A DNA stretch of 64,000 nucleotides, from positions 45,804,001-45,868,000 of the forward strand of contig OZ022256.1 in the NCBI GenBank assembly GCA_963978905.1. Reading direction: 5' to 3'. Below the pieces are notes generated by a model. The model did no database searches. It was not told the DNA's origin and was given only the letters and a program-made list of their open reading frames with translations. This document shows positions 46,226 to 58,171 of the stretch, piece after piece; within the stretch, counting starts at the first letter, position 1, and each line of letters starts with the position of its first letter. Origin of the DNA: Trichostrongylus colubriformis. Taxonomy: Eukaryota > Nematoda > Chromadorea > Rhabditida > Trichostrongylidae. The translations under genes were made by a program, and so were the position numbers.

Positions 46226-46440
46226 CCAGTTGGGCTATCGCACAGTACTGTGCGGATTATTCATTGTTTATTTAACTCAACAGACTTATGTGATGGGGAA
46301 TTGATAGATGTCGACTTTTTGCTGAGCCTACTTTCTACACCTACTTTCTACATATAGGTGATAGTTATTAAGCGATATCGAAGATATCACCGCTGAGGAA
46401 GGTCACCATTTTTTGCAGGCCAGATGATTTAGTGGTTGTT
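46226..46440 (+). mobile_element. 5' end of an array-bearing element (truncated)
   Basis: CCAGTTGGGCTATCGCACAG and the following ~120 bases (ATTATTCA..GTTTAT.TAACTC, GTCGA.TTTTTGCTGAGC) match the 5' end of the minus-strand copy at 42758 downward. Similarity fades by about 46440. Confidence 0.5.
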
Positions 46441-46489
46441 ACCTTTCACTAATATATTTGATCTATGTTTAGGCAGCGTTCATAATTTT

Positions 46490-46690
46490 GGAATTTGCGT
46501 TTTTGCGTTTTTGCGTTTTTGTGGAAATAGAGTAGATACATATCGATTAGGAAAACTGCGTTTTTGCGTTTTTGTGGAAAGTAGAGTAGATACGTATCGA
46601 TTTGTGGAATTTGCGTTTTTGCGTTTTTGTGGAAATGCAGAATTGTGGAATTTGCGTTTTTGCGTTTTTGTGGAAATGTGGAAATGTGGA
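46490..46690 (+). repeat. GCGTTTTT minisatellite, plus orientation
   Basis: Repeated GTGGAATTTGCGTTTTTGCG followed by TTTTTGTGGAAA, interspersed with GATACGTATCGATT (a palindromic 10-mer GATACGTATC). It lies in intron 1 of the lectin gene. A larger array of the complementary sequence lies at 47640-48085. Confidence 0.8.
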
Positions 46691-47639
46691 AAGCGTGGAA
46701 GCCACGTGCGCGGTGCGTGTCATTCCACGCAGCTCATCATTTGCGAGCGGTTGAACGGATGATGATGAGCTATTTGTTCTCATTTTCTTGAGTTCGGGAA
46801 GAGCTTATATAAATAAGGATATAAGGATAAGAGCTTATATACATTTGATAAATGGTTTTAGTCGACTTTGAAGAAAAACTGCCATTTTCGTGCAGGGATA
46901 TAGACATAATTTTGTGAGAAGCACAGTTTCTCTCCAAAATCGAATGTCACACGGTTGTGCTAAGGTGGATTGTCAATTACGAACTAGAACCGATTCGGAA
47001 CAAGTCTGCTACTTCATTCCCTAAGAATTTCTTATACAAAAGTCAGACGTTATTGAAGATTCATCTTAGCAAGGGTGTGTTGCAAGAGTTCCGATGATTA
47101 CTGTGGGGTCAGGACACCCATGAGTGGGCTTACTTCACGAGAGGATTGATTTACTACCTATTCAAGATCTTGGCTACGTAGCTGGTCCACTCATGTCACG
47201 GATAAGCGTCGAAGAATAAAGGCAGATACTCGTAAAGGTAAATATGTAATAAAGATGGAAAACTTGTAATTCAAATAATCAAGTTAGGGCATCTTCAATT
47301 AGATACAAATTCTCACTGAAAGCAGAAACGATCTATGATGAAGGGGGGGGGGCTGGTCTGTGACAGCCCGTATTATATCTTTTTAGTCTCACAAGAATCT
47401 TGATTTCATCGTTATTACTCTCCGCAGCACTGCTGACATGAACTCCCTGCACGCTGTTCGGAACACTTGCACGCCACCCAAAGACACACTACAGTGTGAC
47501 AGCAGACGAAAGTGACATATCAAAAACGAATGATCGAGAGTACGAAAGAGTGAACGAGAAGGGAAAAACTGCTGAAAAAGCAATGTATAAGATCAGTCTG
47601 TTCCTTCAGTGTAGAAAGTGCTTTGTCTTATCATCCACG
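46691..47639. other. no recognised gene between inverted minisatellites
   Basis: Unique-looking sequence containing a nine-G run at 47344-47352. No frame with a recognisable motif. Confidence 0.35.
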
Positions 47640-48085
47640 TTCGCTGACGAAGCAATCGACACGTATCTTATCCACCTCATTTCCACAAAAACGCAAAAAC
47701 GCAAGTTCCGCAGAACGATACGTATCTAATCTTCTTTCCACAACCACAAAAACGCAAAAACGCAAATTCCACGATTCCGCATTTCCACAAAAACGCAAAA
47801 ACGCAAATTCCGCAAATCGATACGTATCTTATCCCTTTCCGCATTTCCACAAAAATGCAAAAACGCAAATTCCGCATTTCCACAAAAACGCAGAAACGCA
47901 AATTCCACACTCTCCTTTCTCTAATCCTCTCGTCTCTTCGTGGCATGGAAATCGATACGTATCTAATGCTTTATCCGCATTTCCACAAAAACGCAAAAAC
48001 GCAAAAACGCAAAAACGCAAATCGGTACGTATCTATTCTTCTTTCCACAAAAACGCAAAAACGCAAAAACGCAAATTCCAAAACT
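47640..48085 (-). repeat. AAAAACGC minisatellite, inverted relative to 46490-46690
   Basis: Many copies of TTTCCACAAAAACGCAAAAA followed by CGCAAATTCC, with GATACGTATCTTATC/TAAT spacers. It is the reverse complement of the array at 46490-46690, about 950 bases away. Lysine/asparagine-rich open frames on both strands are products of the repeat. Confidence 0.8.
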
Positions 48086-48146
48086 ATGAACGCTGCCTTA
48101 GGAATGACGTGAGTTACTTACTCAGGTTACATAGGCGACCCGTTCC

Positions 48147-51100
48147 TCAGCAAGCGATGGCTTTGCGCGAGTCCCAACTTCTATTCCGTTTGTAACGATC
48201 TTGCGCCACAGTCGTCCAATGAGCAATCAGCTGTAATGAAGCTGGATCAACGACATTGTTTCTGAGTGCGATCGAGTCGAACCATCGTATAGGCGGTCGG
48301 CCGCCTGAGCGCGTGCGCTTTCTTGGGTACCAGCGTATAGTGGCAGCACTCCATCGGCCATCAGTACGCCGCATCAGATGCCCTGGGTAGCGATGTTTTG
48401 ATTCGTCAGCATCTGCGAGCGCATCCTTTGCTCTAGACATTGCTCTGATGTCGGAGATGTGCAGGTCAAGTTCCCGTTGCCGGTTAAGCCTGAACCCCAG
48501 CAGCCGCCGTTCGAGTAAAGCCTGTATCGTTTTCGACTGTTTTTCAATCGACGCCGTCAGTGTCCAGGTCTCGCATCCGTAGCACAGCGCTGGTAGCCCA
48601 GTTGAATTGAACAGCTCGGCTCGAAGTTTAATGTCCTTGATGTCATCGATCACACTCTTGATGCAACTGAATGCAGACCAACCTGCCTTTCGACGTCTCT
48701 GGATCTCCGTCTTGAGGTCGTTTCTCATATTGAGAGACCGGCCTAGATATACATATTCCGCTACTTCCTCGAGTGCATACCCGTTGAGGTGCACTACGCC
48801 TGGTGGAGCGACTATGTTCCGCATAACCTTCGTCTTTGCGACGTTGATAGCGAGTCCCGCCTTGGCTCCCTCACGGTTAAGGCTGCTAAGCATTTCCGAT
48901 GCGTCCGTTGTCGTATGTGTGATCAGCACCAGTCATCCGCGAGCCGGAGATGATTTAGCTTCTTGCCATCTATATTGATACCAAAATCGGTTCAATCACA
49001 CCGACATATGGCGGACTCCAAACATGCCGAGAACAGGTTTGGCGAGATCGGATCTCCTTGCCGAAGTCTCCTTGAGATCATTTGCAAAAGGTTGTATGGT
49101 TGTTATACAGCCAGTATAGCACCGTTGTAGAGCACAAATATACCGTCTTTCCACTCCCTGTTCCTCCAGCGAATTCCATATATAGGTTGGTTCCACAGAA
49201 TCAAAAGCCTTCTTATAGTCCATGAATGTGAGGACAAGAGGCATTTGATTTTCACGAGCTACCTCTAACAAGCGACAACACGTAGTGATATGGTCTAGGG
49301 TGCTGAAGGTTCGGCGAAATCCTGCCTGCTCGACCGGTTGTGCCTCGTCTAAAATTCTTCATATACGGTTTAGGATACAGCGGGTGCAGACTTTATACAG
49401 CACTGGCAGTAGAGTGATAGGGCGGTAATTTGACAAGTCTTCTTTGCCTCCCTTCTTGAGCAGTAGAACTGTTTTTGATCGCTTCCAAGCAGTTGGTACC
49501 TCGCACTCCGTTGGATAACGCGTGTATCCCGCTGCTACTGCTGAGTATAGTGGCGTACCGCAAGCTCGTGGGAGTTCTACTGTGATACCATCACTGCCAG
49601 GCGACTTCCCCAAAAGCATGCTATCGATGGCATCACGCACCTCTGAAGACAAGATAGCTAGAACGTCTTCTCCAGTATCCGAACTTTCCGGCGCGAGTGC
49701 GTGGCTTGATTTGTAAAGATCGGAGTAAAATCCGACAAGCAATCCTTCCGATTCCGGCTTCGACGAAGAACGGGTGCCAACGGGACCCTTCAAGCACGAA
49801 GTTGTCAGGTGGCACTCGGCCAAGCTTCTTCTAGCACTCCTTAGACTGCTTTTCTTCTCGGCCGCCCTCAGCAACCTGGTACGGTTGTAGTTGATATGGT
49901 CTTCGATGACTTCTCTCCTGCACAACCTGCTGAGGATCGGTACTCCACAAGATGGGCGCTGCGATCCATTTGTCTTTAGCAGAGACCGTGTAGGCGAGGA
50001 GATGCGGCACCAGTGGTGAGTGGGAGCGTTGTGGCGACAGCGATTCCTTATACCACTTTTTGTGTTCACAAGCGATTCGTAGTCGTTGTCGAGATCCTCT
50101 TGCATCGCGAAATTTTCTTCCATTGCCATCGTGCCTGCGGCAGCTGTGTCGAGAATACTTGTAGGTGGTCTTTTGGACAAGACGCGAGTAAGGCGTGTAC
50201 GTCCACGATCGAAGTGAATACGAGCTGTCAACAGGCGATAATCGCTGCCAATGTTGAATGAAGGTACAACGACCACGTCTGTCATTGCTTTGCGATTGCA
50301 AAGGATGTGGTCCAGCTCGTGGAGGTGCTGTCCGTTCGGGGCGATGTGCGTCCACCTTCTATGTCGTGCTTTGTAAAATAGGCTATTTCCGTGATAGAAA
50401 TGGAACGTTCCACAGAAGTTTACCAGCTTCTCCCCAGTTTCGTTTCGTTCTTCATCTAAGTACGGTCCAACACAGATCTCGCTAGCATTCCGTGAGCCTA
50501 CTCTTGCATTGAAGTCACCACTGATGATAACGTATGAACAGTTTCTCGACCTTGCAAGGTCGGCAATTTCTTCGTAGAATTCCTCGTGCTCCAAATCTCC
50601 TTCATCGGTGGTCGGTGCATACACTTGTCTTACGGCTATGTCAGTATCCTTTGAGAGAGAGGCGGTCAGCTTCGCTAGTCGATGTCCGTAGAACGTGACG
50701 TTAGTGACATATTTGGCGAACCGCGGTGCCACGATGAAGCCGACTCCTCCAGATGTTGTACCGGGTTTCCGTGCACCAAGATAAATAGCTGCTCCTTCGT
50801 CCAAGTGGAAGACATAGATTCCTTGCTCTCCGTTTCACAGAGTCCGATAATATCGTAGTTGATCCGTTGAGCTTCATCAATGAGTGCCGAAAGCTGAGCG
50901 ACCAAACTGATGCTGCGACAATTGTGTGTGCAAGCAATCAGATGGCTCGCTGTGGTTGATTTCCTGTGGTAGCCTTGGGCCCTGAGATTTCTTCGCCTTT
51001 GGCTGTTTGCATATTCAGCGCTATCGGACTGGGCAGGAACAGCCTGCAGGGTACTAAGACAATGGTTAGAAGTGGTAGAAGTGGTTTGAGCAAATTGTGT

Positions 51101-51290
51101 CCCACAGGATAGCCTCGCTGGGGCGTTCCTGTCGCTCAAGGAAGCGGCCGCACTACCATGAGTTTGAGCAATTGGGTTCTTCAGTCGTGAAGGCCAGTAT
51201 GGGGTTCCGGCCTAACCCTACTCAGTAGGGTATTCCAGCCTTCGCTACAAGGTCGCGCACCACGGCAAGGTAGAACCCATGTGCGAGGAA
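48147..51290 (-). mobile_element. RTE-type retrotransposon, copy C (best preserved)
   Basis: On the minus strand: leader (51290-51140), LQAVPAQSD...QLSALIDEA, then endonuclease (DEGAAIYLGARKPGTTSGGV, QVYAPTTDEGDLEHEEFYEE, VIISGDFNARVGSRNA, HELDHILCNRKAMTDV). The usual S-D-H near the endonuclease end is GSDYRLLTARI, so the catalytic histidine is lost. RT follows: KKGGKEDLSNYRPITLLPVL (~49430), MPLVLTFMDYKKAFDSVEPT (~49230). At ~48935 LNHLRLADDW is followed at once by a frameshift. The 3' domain spans 48147-48929 (YVYLGRSLNM, ALCYGCETWTLTASIE, YPGHLMRRTDGRWS, SGGRPPIRWFDSI). It is inactive and lies antisense in lectin intron 1. Confidence 0.9.
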
Positions 51291-51389
51291 ATGACGTGAA
51301 TAAATCCACTAATCAGTCAGCCTCTCGGCTGAAGTGGTCACTATTGGGAGCTTAGATACTTCAAGGATCGACCGTTTTGAATTAAACTG

Positions 51390-52198
51390 CATCAAATGGT
51401 AAACTGGTGGTAGATCCATATGCCAGTTATCGATGCTTATCGTTTTTGTAAACATGCACCACTATTTGGAATTTTACACAGTCTAACGGTTGATACCCAG
51501 TATTGTTGCTGGCACCGCATGAAAGAATGAATGACTTGCTTTGCTATCACAAATCTAGATCGTGTCTTATCATCCCCTAGATCGCAGTATCAAAGAACAT
51601 GCACCACTATTTGGAACGCTAGGCTAGGATCTGCTACCGATGTATAGACCGCTAGGATTTGGCGGTCGACACATCGGTAGCAGATATCAGAACACAAACA
51701 AAATATGTTCACCCAGTGATGTTGAGCATCACATGCATTTACTACAGCAGTATAGTGGTAGTAAGCGGTGTACCGGATTTTATCCCTTTCCCATTTCCTA
51801 ACGGCTCTTATCAGCCTCTGTAAACCGTTATCGGTCACCAATAAGGTCCCGTACAATGTGATACCTGTGGGTGTCAACATCCCAATGTTAGCCAGAAGAG
51901 CGAAACGGATTTGGCGACATTAGCCTGTCCGTTCCACCCCTCAAACCATCCATGAGGGTGGGCGCTCTAGGAGCGACTCAAAAGGCAAAACGAATTAGGC
52001 GACATCAGCTTCTCGAGGTTCCTTATCAGCCCTTATCAGCTGCTATCACTTTCGCTCCACCACCACTGGGATCCCCTTACCACCCCCTATATCATATCTA
52101 AAAACCAGGATCCCTTTGCTGCGACGCGAAATATGAATTTCCGCTCAAACAGACACACACACCAACAGATACACTTAACCGATTATATAAAGTAGGAT
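51390..52198 (+). mobile_element. array-bearing element in lectin intron 1 (about 2 units)
   Basis: The body matches the 27- and 38-kb copies (GGTGGTAGATCCATATGCC, ACAGTCTAACGGTTGATACC, AGATATCAGAACACAAACAA). Diverged units follow (CCTTATCAGCCCTTATCAGC, TGCTATCACTTTCG), then CCCTTTGCTGCGACGCGAAA, a short CA run and the terminus ATTATATAAAGTAGGAT. The 5' module is missing. Confidence 0.6.
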
Positions 52199-52199
52199 C

Positions 52200-53826
52200 A
52201 TACGGTAGCGTTCCAAAATAGCAGGATAACTATCTGATTGATCGGATGGCAAGGACGAAGGGCTGCCCTTATTTTGACACCATAATCCCCCTCTGAATAC
52301 TAGTTGAGCAAGTAGGTACGAAAGTTCTTGCTCTTCTATAGTACCAATTTCATGCAAGTATTTTTGATAAACATAAATTGTGCACTCAAATAAGTAGGGA
52401 TACAATCAGCATCTCTTGAAAAACACATGCTTACATGCCCGTTTGTACTTTACACATTACTGCCAATTTAGAGGGCATTAAATTTGTTGTATCCTTTTCA
52501 ACGTTGCATTAGGTTTCAAAGCACTGCCATCGTGGGAACTTATCAGCACGTTTGACACCGTAGCAAATCAGGCAAAAGGCAACTCCTGTGTCACAGACTC
52601 GTATCTGAGACTATTTCAATTTCTAGGGGTTTCTTGTATAGAGTGCGACTAAGACCTGTCGTGTAAGAGTACCCCCGTGCAACAATGGAAAGGGTTGAGC
52701 TCAGTGCGTTAATGAAGTTGGTAAAATTGCTCTCTGCAATGGTTTCCCGGATCATGGACAATGCAATGGACGGGAAGGGTAAATTGCTGGCTGTAGCTCT
52801 CGCTGCATGCACATTGGGCTTTGGAGATCTAGATCTTGATCATGGCGCAATAATTGAGACGAACATTCTTACCTCGCCATTAGATTCCAACGATTGCCAG
52901 CTCCTTCCCAAGTAGGAGGCTGGTCGAACCATACTTTGGAATCACGATTCTGTTATGCTTCTTTTAACTCGAGCGGCACTCGCATGCGGAGTTTATCTGA
53001 ATCCTCGTTAAGACTGGAAATTTGAGAAAAGTCTCCCGTTTGGTTTCACCTACATTCACCTTGGCTGTTAGACTCATTACCTGTCACAATCTTCCTGTAG
53101 TCGACCTCTCTTTCCCTCACTTCGAAAGAACCCTCATCGCAACGAGAAGTCTCGAAGACACGCTCCAGAGTGTTTTGTTTGAGTTAAGGTGCCAAGCAAT
53201 GAGGCTAGAGGTGGAAAAATTCAGCCAATTGAGAATATTTTGAGGAAAATCTCTCAAAACTAACAAAGAAGCTTCTCTGGCATTCGATCTTGTTTGAGAT
53301 TGCCGCGTGAAGGTGAGCATTCGTGTGTGTTCCTGCTAGTGGATGATACCAAGAGAAACTATGCGATACCACCTGCTTCTCCTTAAGCACGTTTCCTTCA
53401 CTACTGGAATTTCTCCCGCATAAATAGCAGGTCATCCTTTCCATGTTGTTGACTATCACATCTAGAATGAGCAGGCCAGCCCTCCATGATAGGGTCGTGC
53501 TGGCTCCTTTGACTCTGCACCCTCCAGATACTCGCACTCACACCTCAATAATGGAGCTGCTCTTGTGACGTGAGTTGAACTATCTAACTACGAAGGAGAC
53601 TGCAATACTAAAGTCTTGACGGGCCTGCAACCTTGAAACGTGCCTTTTCAAAACAACTGATACCACCCTAAAATAGATTAAAAATTTGGTTTTTAATCAA
53701 AAAAAGACCTATTATCAAGCTAGCTGCTGCGACTGTTGCGAGCCGTAAACATCTCAGAACATTTAACAGTGTACTACAATTCGCTACTTTATCAATGATG
53801 TACAGTTCTCACGATCCAATACTTAG
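52200..53826. other. no recognised gene in lectin intron 1
   Basis: A plus-strand frame at 52685-52915 (MERVELSALMKLVKLLSAMV, LLAVALAACTLGFGDLDLD) is leucine/alanine-rich and open, but no family is recognised and no splice context was found. Frames at 53022-53243 and 53205-53537 overlap on opposite strands with no motif. Confidence 0.3.
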
Positions 53827-53932
53827 GTATATCGAGACAAAAAAACATGGGCTGAAGCAGACAAGGCCTGCAAGAGACAAGATGCACAACTAGTATCTAT
53901 AAGGAGTAAGGAGGAAAATCATTTCATTTGGG
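53827..53932 (+). CDS. secreted C-type lectin, exon 2
   Basis: Acceptor ACTTAG at 53821-53826. 35 codons plus one base, then a G|GTGAGT donor (phase 1). The text VYRDKKTWAEADKACKRQ continues to DAQLVSIRSKEENHFIW, the first helix and strand of a C-type lectin domain: W-x-E-A-x-x-x-C with the first conserved cysteine of the core disulfide, then L-V-S-I and the second helix up to F-I. The phase-0 start fits exon 1 at 45653-45808 and the phase-1 end fits exon 3 at 60937. The 7.0-kb intron that follows contains RTE copy B and other elements. I am very sure of the domain and less sure of the distant exon pairing. Confidence 0.85.
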
Positions 53933-56928
53933 GTGAGTACTTCTTGAAAACCATCTCCGAAAGCGGCTTCTACAGAATCCTCTTGAATAATGTAGCACTG
54001 AACCTTTTACGCATCGACGACATTTCCTAGTAAGCTGTCCTTGTATATTGTGCAAAAGTAAAAATTAAAAAATGAACTTCTATCGGAAAACCATTAATCA
54101 TGTGGCTTGTTCTGCCACGAAATCCACACGACAATCAATCTCTAAACTATCCAGTCTCGATGATGACCACCCTGTCACGAGCCAAAGCAGTCCAGTGAAC
54201 GTTTCTGGCTCCAACGACACGTAGCGTCTCATTTCTTTCGCGCAGAGCTTTCGTGAAGTCTGACCATCGGGCCGGCAGTCGTCCAGATGTTTGTTTGACG
54301 TCCCGACGGATCCAATCGGAAACCGCTCTAGCCAACGGCCATCGCGATATCGCATAACGTGTCCGGCCCATCAAATCTTCGACTCCTTTGCAAATACGAC
54401 GGCGTCCCTGATTTTTGATCGACGACGGGTTCGGAACGCCGGAATCCCCTCTACACATGCGTGTATCGAAATACTTCGAGCGTCATCGTTTCCATGGCGC
54501 GTTGCATGACGCCGACTGCGCTCCTCCTGCTTACGTAGAGTCCAAGCCTCTGAGGCGTATGCTAGGGCAGAAAAGACAACACAATCGAAGAGATGGGCGC
54601 TCAGCCGGATGTTTTTCGTCTTCTTCACTACTCCTTCAATGGCTGGAAGGCTCCCCAAGCCGCTCTTTTCCTCGTGCTCAGCCCTGGTGCCAAGTCGTTC
54701 ATCATATTGACTTCCCGACCTAGGTACACATAGCTAAAGCATTCGGTGATGTTAGTTCCTTTGAACGTGAATGGGGTATCAGGTACCTATCCGTTTCTTA
54801 TGAACATCGTCTTCGTCAGCTTCTGTTGTAGACCGATCTTTCCTCACTCCCACTCGAAATCGGCTAGCATCCGTTCCGCTTTCTGGATTGTTGGTGTTAT
54901 TAGCACAGTTCCGTCAACGAAGCGGAGGTGGTATAGATGCCGATCATCGATCTCCACTCCCATTCCTTCCCATTCCAGTTGACGCATGACGTTCTCAGGA
55001 GCGGCGCTGAATAGTTTAGGCGAGATAGTGTCGCCTTGTCGAACCCCTCTCTTCACGTCGATGATGAGGTCTTTGTAGAATGGCGAGATCCTGGTCGTGA
55101 AGTTGCTGTAAAGCTCACGAAGTACTCCTACATACTGAGTAGGCATACCTTGGTTTCCCAGGGCTTTGATAACCGCTTCTGTCTCAACGGAGTCGAAGGT
55201 TTTTTTCAAATCGATGAATGTGAGACATAACGGCATCTTGTACTGGACACTTCTATGAGTCTAGTGACCGTGTGGATGTGACCGATTGCACTGAATCCTC
55301 TCCGGAACCCTGCTTGCTCTCATGGCTGTCCTTCGTCTAAAGTTCTACTGATCCTATTCAAGATGACACGAGTGAAGTGCTTGCAGACTACAGACAGCAG
55401 GCAGATTGGACGATACTGCCAATGTCGTGTGGATCTCCCTTCTTATACAGCGACACAGTCCTGCTGGTTTTCCACGATGTGGGTACCTTCATTCCGACAG
55501 GTAGCGTGTGAAGAGTCCAGTGTTTTGACGGTAACTGGCGGGAAATTCTCCAGATGCTCCGGTCTGATCCTGTCGGGGCCGGGTGCTGTACCACTTCATC
55601 AACGGAATGGCGTGTCGGACTTCACAAGGGAGAACTGATGGTACGACATATCTATCCTGTTTCAGATTGCTCCTAGGCAGTTGGACATGGCTATCGGAGG
55701 GATCCGAGTAGAAGTCACAGATGACCTTTTCCACTGCCCTTCGGGAAGCAGTAACTGTACCACCCGGACGCCGGAGACCGGTCATTTCGGTCTTTTAGCT
55801 GGCGAAATTTCGGCGGGCATTGCGGATGCTTCTCCCAACCTCTGCTGCTTCAGCCAGCACTGCTGCCCTTCTTTCCTTGAGATCTTCTTTTGTCGCCTCT
55901 CTTCATTCGGACGACCAAGTTCGGACGTCAGTTGGCAGTCGCCTGCGGCCCGTGCTACTCCACGTTGGCGTATCAACTCGAGATTTTTCGAAGAGAGACG
56001 CCTCCTGGTGACTATAAAACTCTCTATCCTCCAGGCACAATTGTGAAGATGCTTAACGGGCCGGTTGTACTTGTCTTCGATGTTTTCCATAACGGAATCC
56101 TTCCATACACTAGCGAGAAAGACGTTCGAGAAGTGTTCCCAGTTGGACTGTCTTGGGTCTTCGCTCCTTGAATTTCGCAGCTCTCTCTCCACATGTCGAA
56201 AGAGGAATTTTGCGCGGATGAGTCGATGGTCTGATCTCGTATAGAACTTCGGAACAACGGCGACGTCGGTCAGGCTTAACCTTCAATTGAAGATGACGTG
56301 ATCAATTTCATTATGGAATTGTCCACTGGGTGATTCGCATCGCAGATGAGAGGGCTTCTGGAATTGTGACCTATCACGGATGGAGTTAATCGAAATGACA
56401 AACTCAGACAGCTTTTCACCCTCCTCACTCCATTCCGTTCCGTCAGTCCCGATGTGAAGCTCATTGTCTGGTCTTCTGGGGTCGATCTTGGCTTGGGGTC
56501 GCCGACGATTACCTTGGAGAAGGTGTGATCCTCCTTATTGAACTTCTCCAATTCCACATAAAATGCTTCGAGCTCGTCCTCGTCATAGCTTGATGTTGGT
56601 GCGTAGGCGACGAACATGGTCAAAGCAGGGATTGAACCGCATCTCTTCAATCGCAAGCTCTCGTTTCGGGTTGTTAGATTTTCGTTCGAATCGATGTTCA
56701 TGGACAAGGGCGTGTTGACGAGGATGCCCACACCACCAACGCCTCTCCTGTCGCATGTTACAAGGAAAAGTTCTTAACCAGTCTCGTACACGGCGTGTAG
56801 GGCGATACCTCTTCGTGTCGGTCAGTCCAATGATGCCGTACTTGATCTTCCTAGCTTGCATCATCAGATCTTCGATACTCCCTTCCGATGCAAGAGTTCG
56901 TGCGTTGTAAGTATAGATCGTCATCTTA

Positions 56929-58171
56929 CCAGGAAGGGCTTTTTACTTTCCATGGAACTTCGAATAAGGACCCGTATCAATCGATAGAGCTTCGAACACT
57001 GATTACGACTGTGAAAATTAAAAGTGCTACGGGATGCTCCGAAGCGAGTTAGGAGGGGGTAAGTTTGCTCGTGATATCTCATTGGCGAGGCACTTTGCCG
57101 TCGGCACGGGTGTTGTTGAGCTATCAACGGCCGCCGTGGCTTGCTGGTAGTTCTAGTAAGGATCTGCAGCATAGGGGTGTAGTGGTTGCTCCCCGCCGGT
57201 GAAGATTTTTTTGGCATTTTGTGTCTCATTGTCCACACGTTTACCTGAATGCATAATATTATTACAGGGTACGTTCGGAAGCCCATAACGCGCGCGCCAC
57301 TCGTTCTCATGCAAAATCAGTGTGATTTTTGTGTTGAGGGAATCAAATTACTCCAGGAGACAAGTTTTTAGCCAATTCGAGAATTTGACCTAATTTTACA
57401 AAAATTCATGGGCTATTGGGTGGCAGCACATTGAACAAAGGAGAAGTCGTTGACCCTTGCCTGGGAAATGCTCCTCTTTGACGCTTGTTTCGTACGTTTA
57501 ATGCGATGAGCAATTGTAAAAGGTATGTGTAGGCTATCTTGTCCAGGTTGCAGGGTTTTCTGTAAAAGAAAATCGAAAACTACCACTCTATCCCCTGGCC
57601 ACCCCCAATTTTCCGAAGTTGGACCAAAAACTGGATTGGGCTGAAAGTTTGCAAAGAGGGGTAATTCGACCCCTGTGCACGAATATCATAATCTTTGTAC
57701 GCAACAACGCCTAATTCGTGAGATGCGGGATTCTCTTCGACTTGGTATTCTTCCCTTGTGAGTGTTGTTAGTAGTTATAAATAAAGTGGCAGAGTAAATG
57801 ATGGGTGTGATAAGTACCAGTACAAGGAAAGGTTCAGGTGGAATAAAAGCACTTTCCGGCCATGTAACACGAAATGCAAAATGATCGTCGCGAGCAGGGA
57901 GCAAACCCTCGACCCTCATCTTGCAGATCCGCAACACTGCCACTCAGCCACGGTGGCCGTTTATATTTGAGCAACGGCTGTTCTGATGAGAAAGTGCCTC
58001 GCCAACGAGATATCACAGGTAAATCACAGGTAAACTCTGACCCCTCCTAACTCGCTTCCGAACAGCCCGTAGCACTTTTAGTTTTCACATTTGTAATCAG
58101 CGTTCGAAGCTCTATCGATCTGTAGGGGTCCCTATTCGAAGTTCCATGGGGAGTAAAAAGCCCTTCCTGGT
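56929..58171. mobile_element. Harbinger-like element, diverged subfamily (TTA duplication)
   Basis: Flanked by TTA on both sides (56926-56928 and 58172-58174). The terminal inverted repeats start CCAGGAAGGGCTTTTTACT and stay similar for about 140 bases (GTGCTACGGG, GCGAGTTAGGAGGGG). The interior shares words with the 21273 and 43105 copies (GGGGTAATTCGACCCCTGTG versus GGGTAGTTTGACCCCCTGAA), so it is a distant relative. It contains a tRNA-like segment at 57884-57960. It was inserted after copy B, whose sequence resumes on both sides. Confidence 0.75.
57884..57960 (-). other. tRNA-like segment inside the diverged Harbinger-like element
   Basis: On the minus strand GGCCACCGTGGCTGAGTGGC contains a strong A box (TGGCTGAGTGG). 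Then comes GCGGATCTGCAAGATG, which can form an anticodon-like stem-loop with GCA in the loop, then GTCGAGGGTTTGCTCCC where a T arm would be (B box decayed). No full acceptor stem was found. It occupies the place equivalent to the tRNA-like piece in the other copies. Confidence 0.5.

Noticed and set aside
46436..48195. Lysine/asparagine-rich or phenylalanine/cysteine-rich frames
   Set aside because: Translations of the AAAAACGC minisatellites in either direction.
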